DNA from: Lysobacteraceae bacterium
Lineage (GTDB): Bacteria > Pseudomonadota > Gammaproteobacteria > Xanthomonadales > Rhodanobacteraceae
Length of the DNA stretch: 33,166 bases
Assembly: GCA_018970895.1 (NCBI GenBank)
Contig: JAGWVM010000024.1
Location: 1-33,166, forward strand
Direction of reading: 5' to 3'
Shown here: piece by piece, positions 6,277 to 12,221 of the stretch
Position numbering within the stretch: the stretch's first letter is position 1
Layout: every line of letters begins with the position of its first letter
Notes under the pieces: generated by a model
What the model saw: only the letters and a program-made list of their open reading frames with translations
The model's database searches: none
Told to the model about the DNA's origin: nothing
Made by a program: the position numbers and the translations under genes

Positions 6277-6568
6277 GACGCGAACTCCTTGGCGACCAGC
6301 ACCTCGCACGCCCGTCCGGTCGCGCGCGCCGGATCTCGCCGCTGGGGCGGATCAGGTCGCGGATGATCAGCTCGGCCACGCGCGGGCGGACCGTGTCACC
6401 GGACAGCCCGGTCGCGGCCTCGATCTCCTGCCGCGTCAGGCCGTGGATGCCCTTGGCGTGGATCGCGGCGAAGACCTTGGCCCGGGCGTCGACCGCGGCG
6501 AAGCGCGGCAGGGACGAGGCGGCGGCATCGCTCGTGCGCGAACCCTGGACGAATGGGCGGTCGAGCAT
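6273..6568 (-). pseudogene. Winged-helix DNA-binding gene with an apparent frameshift
   Basis: From the ATG at 6568 the frame encodes a winged helix: VFAAIHAKGIHGLTRQEIEA, then GLSGDTVRPRVAELI. This resembles small phage proteins that normally finish with a wing of the form 'tGraceVlv'. Here that ending (GRACEVLVAKEFAS, then TGA at 6273-6275) is present but in another frame. One base appears to be missing in the alternating CG run at 6321-6332. Read straight through, the frame turns into Arg/Pro-rich sequence and runs into SSB. The stop of the restored frame overlaps the next GTG (GTGA), which supports the frameshift reading. The cause may be a real mutation, ribosomal slippage or a sequencing error. 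Confidence 0.62.
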
Positions 6569-6571
6569 GGC

Positions 6572-7387
6572 CTACCCCACCGCTTCCATCTGGCGCAGCA
6601 TCCAGCCCGGCACCGGCAGCGGCTCGACCTGCTCCTGGTGGTCGGTCCAGTTGCCGCTGGCCAGGCGCTCGCCAATCTCGGCGGCGATCTCGCGCATCTG
6701 GGTGTCGGCGTGCTCCAGGACCTCGTGCGGGATCTCGTAGATGCGGCAGCGGGCCCCGCGCTCCCACTCGACCGCGACCAGGTAAGCGTGCTCCAGGGCC
6801 ACGCCGTCGCCAGCGAGACACCAGCCGGCTACGGCAGCCTGCAGGTGGTACCCCAGGTCGATGGACTGCGCGCCGAACCGGCGCAACTCGCTGGTCTTCT
6901 TGAGGTCGAAGACGCAACCCTCGGATGGCAACAGCCAGTCTGGTCGCGACTGAAGGCCCAGCCCGAGCGCAGGCGCCTGGCGGCGCACGGTGGCCTGGGC
7001 CATCGACTTGGTGATCCGCGGCCAGGCCGAGCACGCACGCACGGCGGCGGCGGCATCGGCCAGGATCGCCATGTCGTTCTCGGTCAGAAGCTTCTTGCCG
7101 CTGTTGGCCTCGACCCAGGCCTTGCCCTCCTTGGTGCGGCCGTCGTGCCCCTTCGGCTTGATGGCGAAGCGAGCGTCAAAGTCGGCGCCGTTCTCGGTCA
7201 GGAGGCAATCGAGCGCGGCGCCCTGCTCCACGCCGCCGGGCGTGGAGGGCTTGACCTGGCCGTCCAGGAACAGCTTGAACCAGGGGGCGCCGTTGTCGGC
7301 AAAGTAGCGCAGCGTGGTCTTGGACAGCCACGCCGGGGCGCTGGCGTGGTACTGCTCGATCGGCAGGTCGGAGGCGGGGACGATCAC
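6572..7387 (-). CDS. RecE-like PDDEXK exonuclease
   Basis: The 271-residue protein fits the PDDEXK/RecB-like phage exonucleases of the RecE C-terminal type. It begins with a YHASAPAWLSKTTLRYF segment ('lS.S.l..f...P..y'), followed by GAALDCLL (residues 56-63). It then has the catalytic core RPDWLL with Asp150, VFDLKKTS with Asp161 and Lys163, and Gln183 in the following helix (YHLQAAVAGW). Such enzymes digest one strand of double-stranded DNA ends to give 3' overhangs for annealing. The GTG start overlaps the repeat-protein stop (GTGA). With the annealing candidate and SSB it forms a recombination cassette. Confidence 0.8.
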   Translation of the reverse strand: MIVPASDLPIEQYHASAPAWLSKTTLRYFADNGAPWFKLFLDGQVKPSTPGGVEQGAALDCLLTENGADFDARFAIKPKGHDGRTKEGKAWVEANSGKKLLTENDMAILADAAAAVRACSAWPRITKSMAQATVRRQAPALGLGLQSRPDWLLPSEGCVFDLKKTSELRRFGAQSIDLGYHLQAAVAGWCLAGDGVALEHAYLVAVEWERGARCRIYEIPHEVLEHADTQMREIAAEIGERLASGNWTDHQEQVEPLPVPGWMLRQMEAVG

Positions 7388-8160
7388 TTGGCACCCCGCT
7401 TCCCAGCCTTGCCCTTCGCCCTGCGCTTGGCCTTCGGCTTGTCCTCGGGCGGGATCGGCAGGTCCTTGCCGATGACGCGGCCCTTGATCTTGAAGCCGTG
7501 GGGCAGCGCCTCGACATCGGAGTCGGCCAGGTAGAGGTCGTCCCCGACCGAGAGGCCGACCGGCAGCTTGACGTTCTTGCAGCCGCTGAGGTCGAGCCAG
7601 CCGCCGACGCTGGTGGGCAGGGTGATGCCCTTGAGGTCGCAGCCGCGGAGGTCGAGCCAGCCGCCGACGCTGGTGGGCAGGGTGATGCCCTTGAGGTCGC
7701 AGCCGCTGAGGTCGAGCCAGCCGCCGACGCTGGTGGGCAGGGTGATGCCCTTGAGGTCGCAGCCGCGGAGGTAGAGCCAGCCGCCGACGCTGGTGGGCAG
7801 GGTGATGCCCTTGAGGTCGCAGCCGCGGAGGTCCAAGTCGCCCTCGTGCTGCGACCCGAACAACTGGAGCCCCGGCGGCAGCAGGTCGGGGACGTACTTG
7901 AGCGCGTGCTTGGGCTCAACCCGCGCCATACGGTTGCAGCGGCCAGAGCGGATGTCCGAGGCGAGGCCGGTAGGCAGCCCTTCGCGCCCCTCGCGGTGCT
8001 CGCCCTTGACGCCGAGGACGATCTCGATGGCGCTGTGGCCGGTGGCGTCGACCCAGCCCTTGGGGAACTTGCCATCCTCGATGGCGGCCTCAATGTCCTT
8101 GTCGACCAGCCAGTGGGGTTTGCCGTTCTTGTCGACGATCCAGCTAGGGAACTCGCACAT
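7384..8160 (-). CDS. Repeat (solenoid) protein with near-identical 20-residue units
   Basis: The 258-residue protein has an N-terminal domain of about 110 residues, four copies plus a partial fifth of a 20-residue unit, LDLRGCDLKGITLPTSVGGW, two diverged units and a Lys/Arg tail (KAKRRAKGKAGKRG). The L.L.gc.l..LP..v pattern suggests a leucine-rich or beta-solenoid repeat, a binding surface rather than an enzyme. Copies differ only at an Arg/Ser and a Tyr/Asp position. It sits between the exonuclease and the annealing candidate, coupled to the exonuclease by GTGA. The role is unknown; it may be an accessory of the recombination genes or an unrelated insertion. Confidence 0.68.
   Translation of the reverse strand: MCEFPSWIVDKNGKPHWLVDKDIEAAIEDGKFPKGWVDATGHSAIEIVLGVKGEHREGREGLPTGLASDIRSGRCNRMARVEPKHALKYVPDLLPPGLQLFGSQHEGDLDLRGCDLKGITLPTSVGGWLYLRGCDLKGITLPTSVGGWLDLSGCDLKGITLPTSVGGWLDLRGCDLKGITLPTSVGGWLDLSGCKNVKLPVGLSVGDDLYLADSDVEALPHGFKIKGRVIGKDLPIPPEDKPKAKRRAKGKAGKRGAK
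7579..7833. repeat. Tandem 60-bp repeats (four and a quarter copies)
   Basis: A 60-bp unit is repeated head to tail with only two variable positions: ctgag/cggag, alternating, and gtcgag/gtagag once. The period is a multiple of three, so the frame is kept. Near identity, without third-base drift, shows recent expansion or active homogenisation. The units are coding, with no spacers. Confidence 0.92.
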
Positions 8161-8163
8161 GGC

Positions 8164-9048
8164 TCAGGCCTTTCCGCCGGTGGTCGGCTGCTGGGCGTTG
8201 GCGGTCTGGGGAGCGGTCGTTGCCGGCTGCGCGCCGGGCTTGGCCGCGAGGTCGTCGCCGCCCTTGGGCTTGTCGGCCTTCACCTCCGGGAACTCGGTGT
8301 CGGGATCGAGCTCGCCATCCTTGATCGCGGTGTGCGTCCCGATCAGGTCCTCGACGTGGGCGAGGGTGATCTCGTCGGAACCGGCGATTCCGAGCTTGGC
8401 GAAGATGCGCTTGGGCTCGATGCCGATGGCGGTGAAGGCAGCGAGGCACTTGCTGCGGCGTTCGGCCAGGGTCTTGGCGTCGCCCACCGCCACGCGCTTG
8501 GCCTGTTCGTAGATCGGCTTGGCCAGGGCGAAGGGAACGGCCTTGAAGATGGCGTTGCGCAGAGCGAGCGAGCAGGCCGCGTTGCAGGTCACGGCTATCA
8601 TGTCGTCCCCGAACCGGCTGCCGTTCTTGGTGGTGATTCGGCGGCGGACCTCGGTGCTGGTCGAGACGTTGGCCTCCAGGTCGTGGCATACGCCTTGCGC
8701 GACGACTTCCTTCTCGCCGATCTCGATGATGCGCGCGCCGAACTTGAGGTTGCCGTAGGCGTTGGCGACGATCTCGGCGAAGCGGACGCTGGGGCCCTCG
8801 ATCGTCTTGGCGCCATCCCGGCCCTGGCGGCTCAGGCGGTAGTAGCAGGACGCGGCGACCTCGGCGTCGATGGTGGCCATCGTCAACGCCTGGGTGCGGA
8901 AGCGGGTGAGGCTGCGCGGGTAGCGGTGGGCCGTGGCGACGGCGACATCGAACTCGGCCTTGGTCTGCGACTCCAGCGCGGTGGGCTGGATGACCTCGGT
9001 CTTGTGCTCGGTTTCGATCTCGTTGGCGAAGGTGGTGTTGCCGGTCAT
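8164..9048 (-). CDS. Candidate phage single-strand annealing / recombination protein
   Basis: The 294-residue protein contains DGAKTIEGPSVRFAEIVANA, then YGNLKFGARIIEIGE, a CHDLEANV segment and DMIAVTCNAACSLALRNAIF. This 'IeGPSvr.Aei.a..ygn...g.r......v.a.g...DlE.n' pattern is a widespread phage family usually next to recombination genes; I believe it to be RecT-like but cannot confirm the fold here. The last 70 residues are Pro/Ala/Thr-rich and probably disordered. It is preceded by AGGAA, 8 bases before the ATG. Its place above a RecE-like exonuclease and SSB supports annealing of 3' overhangs. Confidence 0.6.
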   Translation of the reverse strand: MTGNTTFANEIETEHKTEVIQPTALESQTKAEFDVAVATAHRYPRSLTRFRTQALTMATIDAEVAASCYYRLSRQGRDGAKTIEGPSVRFAEIVANAYGNLKFGARIIEIGEKEVVAQGVCHDLEANVSTSTEVRRRITTKNGSRFGDDMIAVTCNAACSLALRNAIFKAVPFALAKPIYEQAKRVAVGDAKTLAERRSKCLAAFTAIGIEPKRIFAKLGIAGSDEITLAHVEDLIGTHTAIKDGELDPDTEFPEVKADKPKGGDDLAAKPGAQPATTAPQTANAQQPTTGGKA

Positions 9049-9092
9049 GGGATGGTTCCTGGTGCCCGTGGTTGCGACGGGTGGCGCTGTGG

Positions 9093-9117
9093 GCCGAGCC
9101 TGTAGCCCTGGCTCGGC
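9093..9117. other. 8-bp perfect hairpin before the annealing gene
   Basis: GCCGAGCC (9093-9100) and GGCTCGGC (9110-9117) are a perfect inverted repeat with a 9-base loop. They lie in the 75-base gap between the amber-interrupted gene and the annealing candidate. No T-run follows on the minus strand, so it is not a standard terminator. It may be an attenuator or protect an RNA end. Confidence 0.45.
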
Positions 9118-9123
9118 GGAAGG

Positions 9124-9315
9124 TCAGCCGGTGGTCTGGAGGCCGCGGACGCGCTCGCGCAGGATCGCGGTGTGCGCATCGACCGCGGCTCCGACGTAGT
9201 TCTCGGGGGTCAGGCCGAGCACCGTGGCCATCGCCATCTGCTCGTCAGTGAGGGCGACCTTGACCACGTTCTTGCGGCGCGGCTAGATCACGATGGGGGC
9301 GGAATCGTCGGACAT
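9124..9315 (-). pseudogene. Small phage gene interrupted by an in-frame amber codon
   Basis: A good ribosome site (AGGAG, 5 bases before the ATG at 9315) opens a 63-codon frame, but codon 11 is TAG (9283-9285). After it the frame continues VVKVALTDEQMAMATVLGL and TPENYVGAAVDAH. This is the 'vtLTdeQ...a..lGltPe.Yv.a.v' pattern of small phage proteins, and it ends at TGA. TAG is an ordinary stop for other genes here (portal, exonuclease, SSB), so this is not general recoding. It may be a nonsense mutation, suppression, restart at an internal GTG, or a sequencing error. Confidence 0.6.
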
Positions 9316-9336
9316 GGGGTCTCCTGGTTGGATGGA

Positions 9337-9603
9337 TCAGTGGAAGAAGGCGAAGACGAGGACGACCGCAGCGCCGGCGACGGCTATGGCCAGCGGGTTG
9401 ATCTGCGACCACAGCTCGTGCGCGGCGTGGTCCTGGCCGCCCTTCACCAGCGGGATCAGCTGGCTGGTGCGAGTCGGCGACTCCAGGACGCGGCGCGGCT
9501 TCGGGATCACGGTCTCCGAGCCGCAGCCCGAGCAGACGTAGCGCACGCCGGCGGCGGTGCGGGTGATCTGGTGCGGGCGCTCGGCGCAGTTGCAGGCGGT
9601 CAT
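9337..9603 (-). CDS. Zinc-ribbon protein with C-terminal membrane anchor (88 aa)
   Basis: It starts at the ATG at 9603. The first 35 residues hold two Cys pairs (CNC and CSGC, within MTACNCAERPH and RYVCSGCGSE), a probable zinc ribbon. The last 20 residues (PLAIAVAGAAVVLVFAFFH) form one membrane span at the very C-terminus, so the protein would be tail-anchored with the ribbon in the cytoplasm. The function is unknown. A longer in-frame start at 9663 has no coupling to the neighbours. Confidence 0.6.
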   Translation of the reverse strand: MTACNCAERPHQITRTAAGVRYVCSGCGSETVIPKPRRVLESPTRTSQLIPLVKGGQDHAAHELWSQINPLAIAVAGAAVVLVFAFFH

Positions 9604-9604
9604 G

Positions 9605-9814
9605 TCAGGGCCTTCCGTCGTAGGGGGTGCCGGCGGGGCAGAGGGAGCGGTGATTCGGGTCATCGCGCCAGTCGGTGCGCGCGAGATCAGCCTCGACCAA
9701 TTCGGCGAGCGGAGGGACAGCGGCGGCGGCGCGGTCGTAGGCGGCAGCTTCCAGGCGGGCGTCTTCGCTGCGCCAGTAGGAGTCCCACTCGGCCTGGGTG
9801 CGGGGCTCGGTCAC
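9605..9814 (-). CDS. Small hypothetical phage protein (69 aa)
   Basis: The GTG at 9814 overlaps the stop of the gene above (GTGA). It reads TEPRTQAEWDSYWRSEDARL, then an Ala-rich helix and a Pro-rich end. No recognised family. The start was decided by coupling; a GTG three codons upstream is also possible. Confidence 0.52.
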   Translation of the reverse strand: MTEPRTQAEWDSYWRSEDARLEAAAYDRAAAAVPPLAELVEADLARTDWRDDPNHRSLCPAGTPYDGRP

Positions 9815-9975
9815 GACGGGCACGCCAGGGCCTCATCGGCGGCAGAGGGCTGCGCGGTGATGCCCATGCGCGCGGCGCCACGGTCGATCATCTTGGCGAC
9901 CTGACCGCGCCAGCCGTCCACCCGATCGGCGGGCAGCTGAACCAGGCGCACAACAACGCGCTGGCCTCGGCTCAC
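9811..9975 (-). CDS. Small hypothetical phage protein (54 aa)
   Basis: The GTG at 9975 overlaps the regulator stop (GTGA), and its own stop overlaps the next GTG. The sequence begins SRGQRVVVRLVQLPADRVDG, a possible beta-strand pair, then a short helix. Too short to assign. The coupling indicates it is translated with the regulator. Confidence 0.5.
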   Translation of the reverse strand: MSRGQRVVVRLVQLPADRVDGWRGQVAKMIDRGAARMGITAQPSAADEALACPS

Positions 9976-10178
9976 GACTTCGGCTCCGACAGGCCGAGGG
10001 CGGCGAGGTAGGAGGCGCGAATGGCGCGCTGCCTGGGGTACTTGCCGGTCCGCTCGCAGGTGCTGATCGTCCCGGTGCTGACCTGGGCAGCGGCGGCGAG
10101 GGCTCGCCACTTCAAGCCGGCCGCGATCCGGGCCTTCCGCGGGTGGGGGAGCTTGTGTTTTATATCTGACGCAGGCAT
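9972..10178 (-). CDS. XRE/Cro-like helix-turn-helix regulator
   Basis: The 68-residue protein has a Cro/CI-type helix-turn-helix: RIAAGLKWRALAAAAQVSTG, then TISTCERTGKYPR. The turn 'aaaaqvs.gtIs..Er.gk.p' is the classic spacing. It is the first gene of the leftward early operon and faces the only plus-strand gene, with inverted repeats between. It is the natural candidate for an early-gene repressor or Cro-like switch. It has no cleavage or dimerisation domain of the CI type. Confidence 0.78.
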   Translation of the reverse strand: MPASDIKHKLPHPRKARIAAGLKWRALAAAAQVSTGTISTCERTGKYPRQRAIRASYLAALGLSEPKS

Positions 10179-10191
10179 GTCCGGGGTCTTA

Positions 10192-10242
10192 GATTGTTTT
10201 AAAACTGATGCAACAACTTCTCACTTCATTTCTGAAACAATC
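10192..10242. promoter_or_regulatory. Divergent control region with inverted repeats (candidate operators)
   Basis: The spacer between the leftward regulator and the rightward gene is AT-rich. It contains the perfect palindrome GTTTTAAAAC (10196-10205) and an inverted pair GATTGTTT (10192-10199) / AAACAATC (10235-10242). These are reasonable operator sites for the XRE regulator. I could not identify convincing -35/-10 boxes on either strand. Confidence 0.45.
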
Positions 10243-10265
10243 CGGATGCCAAGGCGGCCAGGCTG

Positions 10266-10994
10266 TTGCAGGAGGAGGCGAAGGCCAAGGCCAAGCGGTC
10301 AGCTCAGGCCAGGGCCAGCATCAAGGCCGTCATCCTGGCTGTGGCGTTCGTCGCCATCTCGGGTGCCGGAATAGCTGTGGCCGGCGATTATGTCGGGATG
10401 TGGTCTCTCGGGATTTTTCCTCATCCCAGCGAGAAGCCTGCTCCGGTCGCCGTGCGCGCGACCACTCCAGCACCGATAGCGCCACTGGTCGTCCAGGCGC
10501 CGTCTCCCAGGCCCGCACCTCCCGCGCAGCCTGTCGCCGCACCCGTGGCAATCGTTCCCGTGGCCGCCGCTCCGGTGGCGAGGAGGGCGCCCGATGCAGC
10601 CGAGCTGCGGCGCGCCGAGGATCGCCTGAAATCAAAGCAGCGCGGTGTAGACCTTGTTTCTCGGGACCTCGCTGAGGTCCGTGCTAAAATCGATGGCGAC
10701 CTAATATCCTTGATTGGCTTCGTGCCAACGCCCCGCGATCGAGAGATCCAGCCTGCGGATTGGCAGTCGCACCAGCCAAATGCAATTTTTACGCTAGTTC
10801 AAGTGAGCAAAGAAACTGGCATTGTCTATAATGTTCATCTGATTCGGCAGCAGAATGCACAGGCTATGGTTGACAATCTGACCAATGAGCTAGAGAGAGA
10901 AAAGCGGTTGGAGCACGACATCCTTAGCAGACTTGATAGGGCGATAAGCGAACGCGATGATGCCAAGTATATGCTTGATCAAATGGAAAAATAA
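10266..10994 (+). CDS. Membrane-anchored Pro-rich coiled-coil protein, the only plus-strand gene
   Basis: The 242-residue protein has a short basic N-terminus (KAKAKRSAQARASIK), one membrane span (VILAVAFVAISGAGIAVAG), a Pro/Ala/Val-rich linker of about 60 residues, and a C-terminal charged helical region (ERDDAKYMLDQMEK at the end). The topology is that of a type II inner-membrane protein with a periplasmic coiled coil, similar in outline to an i-spanin, but no family is recognised. The start is uncertain. TTG at 10266 is the only near-cognate start before the span, and the frame is open back to a TGA at 10233 with coding-like residues before the TTG. The C-terminal half is clearly lower in GC. 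It may be a moron expressed separately. Confidence 0.62.
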   Translation: MQEEAKAKAKRSAQARASIKAVILAVAFVAISGAGIAVAGDYVGMWSLGIFPHPSEKPAPVAVRATTPAPIAPLVVQAPSPRPAPPAQPVAAPVAIVPVAAAPVARRAPDAAELRRAEDRLKSKQRGVDLVSRDLAEVRAKIDGDLISLIGFVPTPRDREIQPADWQSHQPNAIFTLVQVSKETGIVYNVHLIRQQNAQAMVDNLTNELEREKRLEHDILSRLDRAISERDDAKYMLDQMEK

Positions 10995-11057
10995 TTGTAT
11001 GTTGTCGAAAAGGAAAAACAGATATATAGGACCGCAACGTTTTTTCGGAATGTGAAC

Positions 11058-12221
11058 TTAGTTGCTAAGCGGTAGCAGCCCGTACAGGGCTATTGCTCCA
11101 CTCTGCGCCGTCGATGCATTGCCAGGAGATCCGTACCCTTTGCCGAGCAAGTTATTATCGAGCATAGATGGAGATCCGCCGATTGCCGCCGACATGGAGA
11201 TTCCCCAAACAGAAAGACGACCGATACCGATATTAGGGCCTCCGCTTTGACCAGGCTGCCCAGGGAATTTGCGCTGTGCAATGATGTGGGCATAAACATC
11301 TGGCGTCATTGATCCGCTAGCGCCAAATCCACCGACCCCTGGCGTTGCCACATTTCCGACCCCAATGGTTGCCGCAGTCCCATCGTTTCCACCCTTTGCC
11401 GTAACCGTGGTTGTATCGATTGTTAGCGTTGTGTCTTTCGCTCCGCCAGCGACACCTATTGCATATGTTATTCCAGTAATCGCATGTAATCCGATGGCGT
11501 CAAAGTCTATTTCCCAACCCTCACCTGCTTGTCCAGCTCCGCCGCTAGCGCCGGAATAGAACTGCAACGACCCCCAACCGCCTCCGGTCGAATTGACAGC
11601 GTAAGCTCCGCAAGCTGTGCTGGCAGCATCTGCGCCACCCGCACCACCGGCAGCTACCATCCTGGCCCTGAAGTACCTATACGTCGAGGTTGGAATGGTA
11701 TAGGATGTTCCAGAAGTTAGGACAGTGATAAGAGTTTCAGACCATCCATATCTGTCGACCTGCACGAGTGGAGGCGAAAGGTTGATCAGGGCGGCGCTGG
11801 TTGATAGTGCATCCATGACCACCACAGCGAGGGATGTTGGCGCTGTCGTGGTTGTTGCGCCAGCCACGGTTTTGCTTAGATAGTAACGAGATCCCGCAGT
11901 TAGCCCTGATAATCCTGTGATCACCCCGCCTGTGAAAATAACAAAGGCGTTCACCGACAAGACAACTCCGACCACGCCGTCTATCTGCGCATGCGCAAAA
12001 GTATCGGCTTGTGCAAGGGCGTAGGTCGATAGGCCAGTGCACCTGATTACCTGGCCAACCGTGAATCCATGTGCAGTCTGCTGGACGACGTATGAGGTCG
12101 ATGGTTGCTGAGCCGAAAAGCCTGGGTAGATCGGCGCCTGCCGCGCCAGCGACTCGACGCGCTGCATCAGCCGCCGATGGTTGCGCAGATCGCGGCCGAG
12201 CTGTCGGACGTCTTCGTTCAC
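11058..12221 (-). CDS. Terminal tail fibre / receptor-binding protein candidate
   Basis: The 387-residue protein starts with a helical attachment segment (NEDVRQLGRDLRNHRRLMQR). It passes through a small beta domain with GSRYYLSKTVAG, typical of fibre 'carrier' modules, and ends in a Gly-rich domain (VAAGGAGGADAAS; GKGYGSPGNASTAQSG), as in phage adhesins with polyglycine loops. It is the last gene of the structural operon. The GTG start overlaps the hub gene stop (GTGA). GC falls in the C-terminal half relative to the N-terminus, consistent with a swapped receptor-binding module. The 63 bases between this gene and the plus-strand gene hold no clear terminator. Confidence 0.7.
   Translation of the reverse strand: MNEDVRQLGRDLRNHRRLMQRVESLARQAPIYPGFSAQQPSTSYVVQQTAHGFTVGQVIRCTGLSTYALAQADTFAHAQIDGVVGVVLSVNAFVIFTGGVITGLSGLTAGSRYYLSKTVAGATTTTAPTSLAVVVMDALSTSAALINLSPPLVQVDRYGWSETLITVLTSGTSYTIPTSTYRYFRARMVAAGGAGGADAASTACGAYAVNSTGGGWGSLQFYSGASGGAGQAGEGWEIDFDAIGLHAITGITYAIGVAGGAKDTTLTIDTTTVTAKGGNDGTAATIGVGNVATPGVGGFGASGSMTPDVYAHIIAQRKFPGQPGQSGGPNIGIGRLSVWGISMSAAIGGSPSMLDNNLLGKGYGSPGNASTAQSGAIALYGLLPLSN

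Noticed and set aside
5777..6568. Single 263-codon gene fusing winged helix to SSB
   Set aside because: The linking stretch is Arg/Pro-rich and unlike protein. SSB has its own coupled ATG, and the expected winged-helix ending exists in another frame.
6263..7534. Plus-strand open frame (423 codons)
   Set aside because: It lies opposite the exonuclease and repeat-protein genes; composition is of a reverse-strand shadow.
7579..7833. CRISPR array
   Set aside because: The 60-bp units are contiguous, in frame and coding, with no spacers.
7498..9105. Long plus-strand open frame (535 codons)
   Set aside because: It is antiparallel to three coupled minus-strand genes with clear motifs, has low-complexity Gly/Asp/Val/Leu composition and no ribosome site. 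High GC content makes such shadows.
9283..9285. Genome-wide amber recoding
   Set aside because: Several good genes (portal, exonuclease, SSB, large terminase) end at TAG in the right place, so TAG is normally a stop.
10208..10675. Alternative plus-strand gene starting at the ATG at 10208
   Set aside because: Its sequence becomes Gly/Arg/Ser-rich shadow. The frame starting at 10266 has a membrane span and coiled coil.
10995..11057. Bidirectional terminator between the convergent genes
   Set aside because: AT-rich, with a short CGAAAA/TTTTCG pair, but no stable GC stem followed by a T-run.
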